From positions 372,001 through 436,000 of the forward strand of contig NZ_QXQB01000004.1 in NCBI RefSeq assembly GCF_003605435.1: 64,000 bases of DNA. The letters are read 5' to 3'. This document shows, one piece after another, positions 18,858 to 28,689 of the stretch. The notes beneath the pieces are model-generated. The model was not told the DNA's origin. It saw only the letters and a program-made list of their open reading frames with translations, and searched no databases. Positions within the stretch are counted from its first letter, which is position 1. Each line of letters starts with the position of its first letter. The translations under genes and the position numbers were made by a program. Origin of the DNA: Paenibacillus pinisoli (GTDB taxonomy: Bacteria; Bacillota; Bacilli; Paenibacillales; Paenibacillaceae).

Positions 18858-19937
18858 GTGAAGGAGAAACTGAATCCTTTTCATATCGCGCTGCTCATCT
18901 ATATGATTCAATCCGGTGTTGTCATATTCAGCTTCCCGCGATTGATGGCGCGGAGCTTCGGTTATAATGGCTGGGCTGCTGTATTGATTTTTACAGCCAT
19001 TTCCTCGTTTGTGATTTTTCTGATCTCGTTGGTATATCGATTGGGCGAAGGGAAATCCATATTCGATATTCTTGAGCAAGCGATCCCTAAGTTTATGTTA
19101 TACCCGATCTATGTCTTCTTATTATCGTTATGGGCGATTTTGGGGTGTATGGTTGCCAAGCAATATGTCATTATCTTTCAAATGATTGCGTTCCCCTCGA
19201 CCCACCCCATGTTTTTCAAAGCTTTGATTGATGTTTTATCATTCATATTGGTGATAGGCGGCGTCTATACGATATCCAAGGCTTCGACAACCTTTTTTTG
19301 GATGATAGCATGGATGCTCTTTCTGCTGTTCTTTTATTTCCAGGATTTTGAATGGGCAAGGCTTACTCCATTTTTCTTTCGGGGCGGTACCGATATGATG
19401 TGGGGCAGTCTCGATATTTACGCTGCTTTTCTTGGCTTCGAGCTGGCCTTGCTGTTATTTCCGTATGTTGAAAAAAAGGGGAAGTTCATGAAGGCAGTCT
19501 ATATAGGCAACCTAATTACATCCTTGACCTACCTCACGTTCACCTTCATTTGTTTTGGGTTTTACAGCTTCGGACAATTGACTAGAATGAAATATCCGCT
19601 CTTGGAATTGCTTTCTTTTATCAGACTGCCATTCGTTGAACGGATTGAGAATTTGTTGTTCAGCTTCTTTCTATTTCCCGCCTTGATTACCATTGTGATG
19701 TACATATGGGCCGCCGTAGAGGTAGCGAAACGAATGGTACCGAAGGCAAATGCAAAATGGCATGCGGCCGTCCTATTCGTCCTTTCTTTTGCCGTGTCTT
19801 GGATACCTGACGTAATTGGTGAAGTAGAGCAATGGCTGCAATATCTAGGCTATGTAGAAGCTTCGGTTTCACTCGCTTTGCCGCTCTTGTTGATTATCGT
19901 TTTGTGGGTGAAAAAGGGAGCGATGAGACGTGAATAA
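18858..19937 (+). CDS. GerA-family spore germination permease, B subunit
   Basis: 359 residues, about ten transmembrane helices, amino-acid/polyamine-permease-like (the GerAB/spore-permease family). It begins with GTG, preceded by GAGGGAAC, 13 bases after the A subunit. It is thought to bind the germinant in the membrane. Its end overlaps the C subunit by 8 bases, so all three proteins are made together. Confidence 0.93.
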   Translation: MKEKLNPFHIALLIYMIQSGVVIFSFPRLMARSFGYNGWAAVLIFTAISSFVIFLISLVYRLGEGKSIFDILEQAIPKFMLYPIYVFLLSLWAILGCMVAKQYVIIFQMIAFPSTHPMFFKALIDVLSFILVIGGVYTISKASTTFFWMIAWMLFLLFFYFQDFEWARLTPFFFRGGTDMMWGSLDIYAAFLGFELALLLFPYVEKKGKFMKAVYIGNLITSLTYLTFTFICFGFYSFGQLTRMKYPLLELLSFIRLPFVERIENLLFSFFLFPALITIVMYIWAAVEVAKRMVPKANAKWHAAVLFVLSFAVSWIPDVIGEVEQWLQYLGYVEASVSLALPLLLIIVLWVKKGAMRRE

Positions 19938-21054
19938 GAGAACCGGGTTTTTCACTATACTCATTTTGGCGGTTCTGCTTAGCGGCTGCGGCGATCAACG
20001 CATCATAGAGAGACTGGGCTTTCTTCATACGGCAAGCTTTGATCTGATGCCAGCGGAGAATGAGCATTCAGAAGATCAATTAATGGTTTCGCTTACGTAT
20101 CCGATTATTGATGCACAGTTAAGAAAGGTGAGATACGAGGTATTTACTGAAATTGCAAAAACAAGCAAAGAAGCTAAAATGAAAATTTCTAGAAAAAGTG
20201 AATTGAGATTGGTAAGCGGTCAGATGCGCAGCACGTTATATGGATTAAGCTTGTCGCGGAAAGGGTTATGGGATCATCTTGATACGCTGGTCAGAGACCC
20301 TGCCATCTCTCAGCGAATCAAGATCTCTGTCGTGAACGGCAATGCCAATGAGCTATTAAAAAAGAAGTATCCCTCTCATCCTGCAACAGGACAGTATATC
20401 GATCGGCTGCTGGATAAGGAAGCACGCACCAATAATGTGCCGGAAATTACGTTGTACGAATTTGCAAGGGATTATTTTGACGATGGAATTGACGCCATTG
20501 CTCCAATCATTAAGGATATAGGGGAGGATGTAGCGATCGATGGCATTGCATTATTTGACGGGGATCAGTATAAAACCAAGCTTGATGTTGATCAATCGAT
20601 CTACTTTGCTTTTTTAAGGGACTCTTTTAAACGCGGAGATTTAAGCATTGATCTGGGGGATGTCGGATTAAGCGGGGAATATGTATTTAGTACATTAAGC
20701 AATAAAAGAAAAGTGAAAGTATCACGCGACAGTTCAGGTTCGTTCATAGTGGACATCGCAATGGAGATCAGAGGCTCGGTTTTGGAGTATACAGGTGCGT
20801 TTAAGCTTAGTGATCAGATCGAACGAGGAAAGCTTGAAAAATTGGTGTCGCAGCACATTAGCCGCAAGCTTGATACGATCATCAAAAAGCTGCAAAAAAA
20901 CAATGTGGACTGCATCGGAGTCGGAAAATATGTGCGCAACAGCATGAGTTATTCCAATTGGTCGAAGCTGGACTGGAAAAGTTTATATCCCCAGGTGGTC
21001 ATCCGTCCTGCCGTTCAAGTTACGATAAAGGACTATGGGAAATTTGAGAGATGA
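19930..21054 (+). CDS. GerA-family germination lipoprotein, C subunit
   Basis: 374 residues. Signal peptide with lipobox LLSGC (Cys at about 20) for anchoring to the outer face of the spore inner membrane. The body matches the three-domain GerAC layout, with FKRGDLSIDLGD in the middle. GTG start overlapping the permease. Completes the receptor. Confidence 0.93.
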   Translation: MNKRTGFFTILILAVLLSGCGDQRIIERLGFLHTASFDLMPAENEHSEDQLMVSLTYPIIDAQLRKVRYEVFTEIAKTSKEAKMKISRKSELRLVSGQMRSTLYGLSLSRKGLWDHLDTLVRDPAISQRIKISVVNGNANELLKKKYPSHPATGQYIDRLLDKEARTNNVPEITLYEFARDYFDDGIDAIAPIIKDIGEDVAIDGIALFDGDQYKTKLDVDQSIYFAFLRDSFKRGDLSIDLGDVGLSGEYVFSTLSNKRKVKVSRDSSGSFIVDIAMEIRGSVLEYTGAFKLSDQIERGKLEKLVSQHISRKLDTIIKKLQKNNVDCIGVGKYVRNSMSYSNWSKLDWKSLYPQVVIRPAVQVTIKDYGKFER

Positions 21055-21171
21055 ATGGAAAGTAGGCAGTATGAACTAAAAATTGTTCATAAATTTGTGT
21101 CGAATTATTTATTATTTTGTCGAAAATCTCCGATGAATGAATTATGTATGGCATCATTGGGGGGGACTACT

Positions 21172-23193
21172 ATGAAAATTGCGGGTTGGAAATGGTTGAA
21201 AAGTTTAAGGGGTTCTGTTCGGTTCAAATTTATTGCCTTGCTGCTATGCTTAACCGTGATTCCGGTTTTGATTGTGGCCTGGATATTAACAAGCTTATTT
21301 TCCGACATCATAGAGAAGGATCTTAAGCAGCAGCAAATGATTGTAGCGACATCGAATGCAACAGCGCTTAGCGATTTGTTGGAGGGCAAAGTATCTGCTG
21401 TGGAAAGCATGGTGGATACCTATAAAGAGCAGTTTCTGAAGGGCAACGAGGAAAGCGTGGTGCCCTTGCTTCAGTCCATGAAGGCGATGAATCCTGACGT
21501 TAATTCCTATACGTATGCTTCGGCTTCGGGAATGTCCATCAGCGACAAGAAGGAAGCATTGGATTTATCGAAATTCGACAACTTTAACCGGATCAAAGAA
21601 GAGAAGACCGTGGGCATATCGGACATTCTCCATGACGGGATTTCTGACGAAAACATCATTATTATCGATGTGCCTATCGTTGATGATGGGCAGCAATTCC
21701 GCGGTCTGGTTCAAATGATCGTTAATCCGAGCCACATTCTGGATAATCTTAACCGGAATAAAATGAGCGAATCCAGCTATGCGTATCTGCTGGCTAAGAA
21801 CGGCACTTATTTGGCCCACCCATCCGAAGATAAAATCGGCGAAGACTTCAGGGAGTATGCCGACGAGGCCAAAATCAAGGTTTACACCGAGCAGGTTTTC
21901 ACTCGGGAATCCGGCACGGTTACCTATAGAGAGCTTGACGGTTTGAATAAGCTGGCTTCTTATGCTTCGGTTGAGATGACGGGGTGGCGAGTCATCGTAT
22001 CAGGCGATGAACAGGAGCTTCTGACGAGCGCAATAGATGCAACGAACACAGGAATTATCGTAATTATAATTTGTTCGCTGGCTGTAGCGGTTATTTCGTA
22101 TATCATAGCGGGACTTATTCTGCGGCCGATTTTTGCAATGTCCAAGCTTATGACGAAAGCAGCTTCGGGTGATCTGACCGAGAGGCTGCAGGTGAAAGGT
22201 GAAGATGAGCTTGCCCAGCTAAGAATCAATATGAACGGGATGCTGGATTCGTTCAAGATGACATTAATGAAGCTGACAGAAGCGATAGAGCATACAGCGG
22301 TATCCTCCGAAGAGCTGACGGCGACATCGGTTAATTCGGCCGCTGCAGCAGAGAAGACAGCAGCTGCAGTTGCGAGTGTGACCACTGGCGCGAAGTCGCA
22401 GCATCAGGGATCGGAGCAATCCTCTGTGGCGATGGAGGAGATGGCGATCGGCATTCAGAAGATTGCCGAGTCTTCCGGGCTTGTCAGCGAGCATGCTCAA
22501 ATGATGCATGCCGACGTAATCGAAGGCGATCGCATTGTCCAGCTTGCCGTCGGTCAAATTACGCAAGCGAGCGGCGCAGTAGGCCGGTCGGCTGAGATGG
22601 TGCGGGAGCTGGAGGCGAAGACGGCGGAGATTAACGGCATTGTAGCCTATATTTCAGAAATCGCCGGCCAGACGAGTTTACTCGCGCTTAATGCATCGAT
22701 CGAAGCGGCACGCGCAGGCGAGCATGGCAGAGGTTTTGCTGTCGTTGCTGAAGAAGTGAAGAAGCTTGCGGTGCAGACGACGGAGGCGACGGTTACCATC
22801 GGCTCGATTCTGCATGAGATTCAGAAGTCGACAGCTTCTACTTCAACAGCTATTGCGGGAGGCATCAGTGAGGTTCATAAGAGCGTGTTGATGTTTGATC
22901 AGGTTGGCCAGGCGTTTGACAGCATTATGAAAACTGTAAATGGCGTTTCCGCTCAAATACAAGAAGTATCCGCAGCGACGGAAGAGCTGTCCGCCAGCAC
23001 CGAAGAAGTGTCGGCTTCTATGCAGGAGATTGTCGGCATATCCGAGCACGCTCTGCAAGAGCTGAACCGGATCACGGAGGATACGAATCAGCAGCGCGAC
23101 TCCATGAAGGATATATCCGCTTCATCAGAATCGCTAAGCCGCATGGCTGCCGATCTGCAGGAGCTTGTAGCCCTATTCAAATTAAAGTCATAA
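21172..23193 (+). CDS. methyl-accepting chemotaxis protein with dCache sensor
   Basis: 673 residues: transmembrane helix (about 15-40), dCache extracellular sensor (about 45-290), second helix, HAMP domain ([20 protein letters not shown]) and a cytoplasmic signalling coiled coil with the hairpin [20 protein letters not shown]. Ligand unknown. ATG 21172 is preferred over an earlier in-frame ATG at 21055 because the added 39 residues are unlike any family member and there the frame overlaps gerAC. The RBS is a G-run, imperfect. Confidence 0.92.
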   Translation: MKIAGWKWLKSLRGSVRFKFIALLLCLTVIPVLIVAWILTSLFSDIIEKDLKQQQMIVATSNATALSDLLEGKVSAVESMVDTYKEQFLKGNEESVVPLLQSMKAMNPDVNSYTYASASGMSISDKKEALDLSKFDNFNRIKEEKTVGISDILHDGISDENIIIIDVPIVDDGQQFRGLVQMIVNPSHILDNLNRNKMSESSYAYLLAKNGTYLAHPSEDKIGEDFREYADEAKIKVYTEQVFTRESGTVTYRELDGLNKLASYASVEMTGWRVIVSGDEQELLTSAIDATNTGIIVIIICSLAVAVISYIIAGLILRPIFAMSKLMTKAASGDLTERLQVKGEDELAQLRINMNGMLDSFKMTLMKLTEAIEHTAVSSEELTATSVNSAAAAEKTAAAVASVTTGAKSQHQGSEQSSVAMEEMAIGIQKIAESSGLVSEHAQMMHADVIEGDRIVQLAVGQITQASGAVGRSAEMVRELEAKTAEINGIVAYISEIAGQTSLLALNASIEAARAGEHGRGFAVVAEEVKKLAVQTTEATVTIGSILHEIQKSTASTSTAIAGGISEVHKSVLMFDQVGQAFDSIMKTVNGVSAQIQEVSAATEELSASTEEVSASMQEIVGISEHALQELNRITEDTNQQRDSMKDISASSESLSRMAADLQELVALFKLKS

Positions 23194-23210
23194 CATAGCT
23201 TGCTCATAAA

Positions 23211-23252
23211 AAAGGACCTCGCCCGGTCATCAAACTTGGGTGAGGTCCTTTC
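23211..23252. terminator. bidirectional terminator, chemoreceptor / dehydrogenase operon
   Basis: AAAGGACCTCGCCC and GGGTGAGGTCCTTT pair closely, with A- and T-runs on both sides. It serves both converging transcripts. Confidence 0.88.
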
Positions 23253-23260
23253 GTATGCCG

Positions 23261-24253
23261 TTAGGCATTAAGCTTTACAGGCTGGCCTTCTTGAATGGAT
23301 TGATATCCCGCAAGCGCAACTGCTGCGGACCGCAATCCGTCCAAACCTGTTATCGGCACAGGAGTGCCGCTGCGGATTGCTTCCACGAAGGATCGTATAA
23401 GGTGCAGGTCCATATTGTCGCCCCAGTAATTCCATTGACCGAGTCCGTCCTGCTGGCTGTAGACTTCGTTAACCTGGGCCAGGGAATCGACCGACAATAC
23501 GCCTTTCGTGCCAATAATCTCCATAGTGACGTCCCCCCAAGTCGGGAACGGGGGCTTGCGTGACCAGCTGGTATCCACGACTCCAAAAGTGCCGTTTTCG
23601 AATTTCACATGGATCATGCCGGCATCGTCAACCTTAAGCTGATCGTTGAACAAGGTAGAGGCATATGCGTACACTTGAGCAGGCTCAGAACCCGTGAACC
23701 AACGCATAAGGTCCATGACATGGACTGTATGATCCAGCAGTGCGCCGCCTCCGGACAGACTGCGGTCAACGAACCAGCCGGAAGGGGCTGTGCCGCGGTT
23801 CGTACCCTTGATCGCGACAATCTCTCCGATCTCGCCGCGGTCTACAGTTTGCTTGGCCTGCACGACCGCCGCCAGATAGCGGCAAGGGAATGCCGTCATA
23901 AGCTGGACTTTATTGCGCTCGCAGGCTTCAACCATTTGGTTCATCTCATCGATAGAAATGCCGAGCGGCTTCTCGCAAAGCACATGAATGCCTTTGCTCG
24001 CGGCTGCAATAGTGATCTCTGCATGCAGCGCATTTTCGGAGCAAATCACAACAGCATCCATAGGCTGCTCCAGCAGTACGTGATAGTCGTTATAGTAAGC
24101 AATATTATGCTTGCCCGTTGCTTCCGCCACTCTTGCGGGTACAGGATCTGCGATTCCAACAATAGTAACTTCCGGGATAGACAACAAAGCATCCAGATAG
24201 GAAAAGGCATGCTCATGGGCGAAGCTGATCATGCCGACTTTCAGTTGGCTCAT
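23261..24253 (-). CDS. Gfo/Idh/MocA-family dehydrogenase
   Basis: 330 residues. Rossmann NAD(P)-binding N-terminus (MISFAHEHAFSYLDAL, then VVICSENALHAEITI), the ECEKPLG-type lysine motif HVLCEKPLGIS, and a C-terminal GFO/IDH alpha/beta domain. These enzymes oxidise or reduce sugars and inositols at a hydroxyl. Second gene of an operon: its ATG overlaps the stop of the upstream dehydrogenase by 4 bases. The substrate is not evident. Confidence 0.9.
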   Translation of the reverse strand: MSQLKVGMISFAHEHAFSYLDALLSIPEVTIVGIADPVPARVAEATGKHNIAYYNDYHVLLEQPMDAVVICSENALHAEITIAAASKGIHVLCEKPLGISIDEMNQMVEACERNKVQLMTAFPCRYLAAVVQAKQTVDRGEIGEIVAIKGTNRGTAPSGWFVDRSLSGGGALLDHTVHVMDLMRWFTGSEPAQVYAYASTLFNDQLKVDDAGMIHVKFENGTFGVVDTSWSRKPPFPTWGDVTMEIIGTKGVLSVDSLAQVNEVYSQQDGLGQWNYWGDNMDLHLIRSFVEAIRSGTPVPITGLDGLRSAAVALAGYQSIQEGQPVKLNA

Positions 24254-25236
24254 TGCGCGTTGCCTCCTTTCAAGTAAACAGCTTTGCCGGTAACGGCGCT
24301 TTCCCTTGCATACAGGGCTAGTTCAAGCGCTTTATAGGCATCTTCTGCCGTAACAAGGGCTTCGCTTCCGTCCTCAATACAGCGAATGAAGTGCTCTAGC
24401 TGCAGCTCGTAAGGACTTCTGTATCCGGGGCTGCCCGGAATGACGACAGTACCGGTCGTATCGCTGTTTGTCCCTTGCTTGACGAGCTGGAGGGAGCTGC
24501 TTTTCAGGCTATTGGCTCGGATAATACCGGCGCTTCCGGCAATCTCTGCCTTAGTATGGAACGGGCCGGGGTAACCCCAGTTCGCTTCCACATTGGCAAT
24601 GGCGCCGTTTTCAAAACGCAGGGTAACCAGCGCGTAGTCAAGTCCTTCCTTGGCAGCGCTTAAAGCATATAAGCTTTCAACTTCGCCGAAGCAAGAGCGG
24701 AGGAAGTCCAGATCATGGATCATCAGGTCGACGATGACTCCGCCGCTTAAGCTCTCGTCCGCAAACCAGCTTCCCGGATGCCCGCCAATCCGGCTTGCAT
24801 GCGCGACCCCGGGACGGCCCAGCTTGCCGCTGTCCAGCGTTTGCTTGAGATGGTTGTAATCGGGGAAGAAACGGACAACATGTCCCACAAACAGGCGCAC
24901 GCCGTTCTCTTCACAGATTGCCATCATCTCTTGAGCGTCTTCCAGCGTCAAAGCGATAGGCTTCTCGCAAATAATATGCTTTCTTGCTTTTGCTGCTTGA
25001 AGTGTATATTCTTTGTGTAAATAGGTAGGCAGCGCGATGCTGATCGCATCAAATTCCGCATTGTTCAGCATATCGCTGAATGAATAATATGGTATGGCTC
25101 CTGTTTGGGCGGCCATTGCATCAGCCAGCTGACTGTTTGCATCGCAAACGGCAGTTAATTGAGCGTTCGCAAGGCTGGCGTATACGCTGGCATGAATAGC
25201 GCCCATGCCTCCGCAACCTAGGACTGCAACTTTCAT
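24250..25236 (-). CDS. Gfo/Idh/MocA-family dehydrogenase
   Basis: 328 residues. GCGGMGAIHA cofactor loop near residue 8, HIICEKPIALTLEDAQ with the conserved EKP lysine, and VDLMIHDLDFLRS typical of the C-terminal domain. Paralogue of the next gene, probably a sequential step on the same sugar-like substrate. Good SD (AAGGAAGGTGACC) before the ATG. It is divergent from the AraC regulator, which probably controls this pair. Confidence 0.92.
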   Translation of the reverse strand: MKVAVLGCGGMGAIHASVYASLANAQLTAVCDANSQLADAMAAQTGAIPYYSFSDMLNNAEFDAISIALPTYLHKEYTLQAAKARKHIICEKPIALTLEDAQEMMAICEENGVRLFVGHVVRFFPDYNHLKQTLDSGKLGRPGVAHASRIGGHPGSWFADESLSGGVIVDLMIHDLDFLRSCFGEVESLYALSAAKEGLDYALVTLRFENGAIANVEANWGYPGPFHTKAEIAGSAGIIRANSLKSSSLQLVKQGTNSDTTGTVVIPGSPGYRSPYELQLEHFIRCIEDGSEALVTAEDAYKALELALYARESAVTGKAVYLKGGNAQ

Positions 25237-25369
25237 CGGGGGTCACCTTCCTTTATTAGTGGTTAGCTATGTCCTAATCATATAGGGGAGCAGCGGTCTG
25301 CGTATATGCGATTATTTAATGTTTTTATATCCATTTTCAACATTTCAAAGATTTGGGAGCGAGATAGAC

Positions 25370-26254
25370 TTGGATATCATAAAAGAGCCGATCCATTATC
25401 AGAACCAGCAGCTTTGTCTGAAAGTATGGACGTTTTTGGTGGAAAGCCTTGCGGGCGCAGAGATGCCTAGCTGGCACTACCATAAGGAAGTGGAGTTTAT
25501 ACTGGTGCTGGCAGGTGTGCATGAGATGGATACGTTAAGCCGAACCTATCGTTTGGAGCCGGGTGATGTCATCGTAATTGGAACCAATCAGCTTCATCGC
25601 GCCGTTGGCCATCCTGGACATGAAGTAGAATATATCGTGCTGCATGTGGATTTGGAGCCGTACTTCGACCCTGCGACGATCAATTATTTGAGCTGCTTTA
25701 TGGAGATTCTCCAGCCGCTTGACGGACTGAATGAGTTGTTTAGATCCAACAAGGAGGCCAGGGAGGCGGTAGGCAAGGCAATCTCATGTATTCATGAAGA
25801 AGTTATGGCAAGACGTCATGGCTACGAGGTAGCGGTCAGCATGCACATCAAGGCGTTGATGCTAGCCATGTTGAGACATGATGTGAATGGCATATTGACT
25901 CCGGGCGGGAAGCTGGATGCCCATGTTCTAAAGCCGGTCATTGCCTATATAGACGAGCATCTTGGCGGCAAAATAAGTATGCAGGAGTTAAGCTCGTTAG
26001 CCGGGATGAGTTATGTTTATTTTTCAAAATATTTCAAATCGCATATGGGCTTGGCGTTTACCGAATATGTCAATCGCAGGCGAATTGCGAAAGCTACGCG
26101 CCTTTTAGCCTTGACCAACCGAAAAATAACGGACATCGCACATTCTGTCGGGCTCGAAAATATGGCGCATTTCTACGAAATGTTCAAACGGTTCAATGGC
26201 TGTACGCCAAAACAATTCAAAGGGAAAATGACGTTGCCTGCTGAAGCAGAATAG
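25370..26254 (+). CDS. AraC-family regulator with cupin sensor
   Basis: 294 residues. Cupin-like effector domain at about 15-110 (WHYHKEVEFILVLAGVHEMD) and two AraC helix-turn-helix motifs at the end (ISMQELSSLAGMSYVYFSKY, ITDIAHSVGLENMAHFYEMF). TTG 25370 is chosen because GGGAGCGAG lies 6 bases upstream; an in-frame ATG at 25319 has no SD. Divergent from the two dehydrogenases; the likely role is to activate them in answer to a sugar. Confidence 0.85.
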   Translation: MDIIKEPIHYQNQQLCLKVWTFLVESLAGAEMPSWHYHKEVEFILVLAGVHEMDTLSRTYRLEPGDVIVIGTNQLHRAVGHPGHEVEYIVLHVDLEPYFDPATINYLSCFMEILQPLDGLNELFRSNKEAREAVGKAISCIHEEVMARRHGYEVAVSMHIKALMLAMLRHDVNGILTPGGKLDAHVLKPVIAYIDEHLGGKISMQELSSLAGMSYVYFSKYFKSHMGLAFTEYVNRRRIAKATRLLALTNRKITDIAHSVGLENMAHFYEMFKRFNGCTPKQFKGKMTLPAEAE

Positions 26255-26464
26255 CGGAGCTTCCCCTTATTTCCAGCTTGTTCGCAATAGGATAATCGCT
26301 AGTTGAGAAAAGCATCAATAAACGTAAATAATTCACGATCCGCTGATAATGCAATGCATGTAAACGCTTCTATCGGGCTTTTTAGGCTTTTTCCGCCGAA
26401 ACATGTCTGGAATGCGCTTTTACAAAACATAAAGAAAGGAGTAGCATAATGCTCATAAATGAAT

Positions 26465-26612
26465 AAGCGTAACGCTTAATGGACCGTAAGGTCCGGCGGG
26501 GGAACCAAAGCGATCATAATGGATCGCAGGGGTGAATCCATAGTTATGGTAGGGGGCTCTCGACTCCCGAATCCGTCAGCTAACCTCGTAAGCGTTGATC
26601 GGGAGATAAGTG
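26465..26612 (+). ncRNA. c-di-AMP riboswitch (ydaO-yuaA class)
   Basis: Conserved blocks appear in order: GGCGGGGGAACC at 26495, GGGTGAATCC, CCCGAATCCGTCAGCTAACC and TCGTAAGCGTT. P1 pairs AACGCTT (26471-26477) with AAGCGTT (26590-26596). It lies directly before a KtrA-type gene, a typical target: high c-di-AMP turns off potassium uptake through the terminator that follows. Confidence 0.92.
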
Positions 26613-26633
26613 CGCGCGCTTGTGTTCGTCATG

Positions 26634-26665
26634 ACCACAGAGAGCCTGTTTCTCTGTGGTTTTTT
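26634..26665 (+). terminator. riboswitch-controlled terminator
   Basis: A perfect 10-base stem ACCACAGAGA / TCTCTGTGGT with a 7-base loop and a T-run, between the c-di-AMP aptamer and ktrA. It is expected to form when the ligand is bound. Confidence 0.88.
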
Positions 26666-26715
26666 GCTGTGTCCAGCTCCAATCAACAATGAACAGAAGA
26701 AGAGAGGCTCATCAG

Positions 26716-27378
26716 ATGGGAAAACAGTATGTAGTCATAGGGTTAGGAAGATTCGGGGGCAGTGTGACGCGAACATTGCTATCGCTTGGCTACGATGTTA
26801 TGGGTATCGACAAGGATGAGAAGAGAGTGCAGGAATACGCGCCGATCCTATCTCATGTCTATCAAGCGGATTCAACCGACGAAGGGGTAATGCGGGAGCT
26901 GGGCGTACGCAATATGGACCATGCCATAGTGGCGATTGGCGAAAACCTGCAAGCCAGCATATTGACTACCCTTATTTTGAAGGATATCGGGGTCAAATTT
27001 GTAACGGCCAAGGCGACCAACGATTATCATCAACGGGTGCTTGAAGGCGTCGGAGCCGATCACATCGTCCATCCGGAGCGTGACACGGGAGTGCGTGTTG
27101 CCCATCAGGTAACCTCCAAAAACATGATTGAATATTTGGAGCTGTCCCCTCAGCACAGTCTCGTCGAAATGATTGCGCCGCCAATCTTCTGCGGAAAAAC
27201 ATTAAAATCATTGGATTTCAGAGCCAAATACGGCTGCAGCGTCATGGCGATACGCAGGAGAGACAATGATCTGGTCGTATCCCCCCATGCGGACGACCAT
27301 ATTTTCGAAGGCGACATGCTTGTCATCATCGGCAAAAACAGCGATATCACCCGCTTCGAGCGCACGTTCGCAGACTGA
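26716..27378 (+). CDS. ktrA: KtrA-type potassium channel regulatory subunit
   Basis: 220 residues. RCK_N Rossmann domain with VIGLGRFGGSVTRTL at the start and a D at the end of beta 2, then an RCK_C domain (VSPHADDHIFEGDMLVIIGK). It binds ATP/ADP and c-di-AMP and gates the KtrB membrane pore. Start ATG 26716 has GAAGAGAGG 8 bases upstream; an earlier in-frame TTG lies within the terminator. No ktrB gene is adjacent, so the pore is encoded elsewhere. Expression is under the riboswitch at 26465. Confidence 0.92.
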   Translation: MGKQYVVIGLGRFGGSVTRTLLSLGYDVMGIDKDEKRVQEYAPILSHVYQADSTDEGVMRELGVRNMDHAIVAIGENLQASILTTLILKDIGVKFVTAKATNDYHQRVLEGVGADHIVHPERDTGVRVAHQVTSKNMIEYLELSPQHSLVEMIAPPIFCGKTLKSLDFRAKYGCSVMAIRRRDNDLVVSPHADDHIFEGDMLVIIGKNSDITRFERTFAD

Positions 27379-27594
27379 GCGTCAATTCGACCTAAGTCCC
27401 GTAACTTTTTGTGATGAACTGAAGCAGATAAATTGCAGTACATTTCATCCGATCAAATTCTAAAGGGGCATAGCGGGCATAGTAGTCACAATTGTAATCC
27501 CAATAGCAGAATCATGGGGGTACCACTATTCAAAAGGGCTCCATTCTCCCTTCAGCTCAGGAACATGTAATAGCAACAATTACTACTCAACGCT

Positions 27595-27641
27595 TGTAAA
27601 AGGTTGGGTATTTTGTTACAATGAAATAAGAACATATGTTC
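27595..27641 (+). promoter_or_regulatory. transposase promoter with LexA-type (SOS) box
   Basis: TTGTAA (27595-27600), a 16-base spacer and TACAAT (27617-27622), followed by GAACATATGTTC (27630-27641). The 12-mer fits the core GAACRNRYGTTY of the Bacillus LexA box and is placed at the expected transcription start. Confidence 0.6.
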
Positions 27642-27658
27642 TTTTTTTGGAGGGTGTT

Positions 27659-28546
27659 ATGGGATATTCAGTTTTATGGCAAGAGTTTAATTCACTTTAT
27701 CGGAGAGATGAGGACCTGCTGCCGCTTATTGAACGTTTGAAGTGGCCGTGTGGCTTCAACTGTTATAGTTGTGGGCATCGTACTGCCTATAGGATAGCCA
27801 CGAGAAACCTGCCCCTTTATGAATGTGCGAAATGCAAATATCAACAGTCGCTAACGGCACATACCATTATGCATAAGAGCCGAACCTCTATTAGGAAGTG
27901 GCTATTTGTCATGTATTTAGTTGGCAAGTACGAGCGCAGCATCAATGCTGTGCAATTATCGGGGCTGCTGGATCTGTCATATAAGACAGCTTGGCGTATG
28001 CTGAACAAAATTCGTTCTGTCTTATCCGTTGAGTCAGCGCAATTATGGGGCGAGAATGTGGAGATTAAACATGAGGTTTTTAATTTGCAAACTATTCTAA
28101 CCGATGATAGATTGCAGAAGGAGCGGTCTGTGGCCATTGTCCAATCGATAACACGTGACGAGAGAGACTGCGACAGCAGCTTCATTGCATTTCGATTACT
28201 GGACAGAAGCAAACAAGCGAGAGAGAACCTCGAATATACTGAACAAGCTAATTTGTTGCTGCAATTGAACTTGAGCTGCCATAACAGTGTTGAGGTGAAT
28301 CCAAGATTTCAGCAGTTTCAAAGAAAACCCGCGGAAGAGTCATCAATTCCCAAGCGCACTTGCCACCCGCTATCATCAATTGCCATAACCGCTTTTAGTT
28401 GGATGAAGGACATGTTTCATGGAATAGGGATTAAGTATGCTCAGCAGTATATGGACGAATATTGCCTAAGACTGAACGCTTCCACAGGCGCTATTAAATG
28501 TGCATTTGAACATACTCTCCGTCTATCTCTCCAACGGCATCATTAA
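27659..28546 (+). CDS. IS1595-like transposase, catalytic part degenerate
   Basis: 295 residues. N-terminal zinc ribbon (CGFNCYSCGH ... CAKC) and the helical segment RKWLFVMYLVGKYERSINAV, then SYKTAWRMLNKIRSVL, typical of IS1595-family transposases. In the catalytic ISXO2-like part, the expected VEVDET motif reads VEIKHEVF, so the first Asp is missing; the C-terminal FSWMKDMF ... YAQQYMDEYCLRLNA resembles the family end. Probably inactive, or domesticated. SD GGAGG 5 bases before ATG 27659. SOS-type box in the promoter. Confidence 0.7.
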   Translation: MGYSVLWQEFNSLYRRDEDLLPLIERLKWPCGFNCYSCGHRTAYRIATRNLPLYECAKCKYQQSLTAHTIMHKSRTSIRKWLFVMYLVGKYERSINAVQLSGLLDLSYKTAWRMLNKIRSVLSVESAQLWGENVEIKHEVFNLQTILTDDRLQKERSVAIVQSITRDERDCDSSFIAFRLLDRSKQARENLEYTEQANLLLQLNLSCHNSVEVNPRFQQFQRKPAEESSIPKRTCHPLSSIAITAFSWMKDMFHGIGIKYAQQYMDEYCLRLNASTGAIKCAFEHTLRLSLQRHH

Positions 28547-28689
28547 TTTGTTTTACAATTCTCAGGGCTTAATTTTTTGTGGAATAAATTCCCTAGCCCA
28601 ATTATGACCAGCATTCTTAAACTGCTATAAGATATGCAGCATTCTAATTCTCTCGTTTACCCATAAAACGCAACCCGTCCACCGGAAGC

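Noticed and set aside
26610..26819. ORF overlapping the riboswitch terminator
   Set aside because: It runs through the terminator and is a shadow of ktrA.
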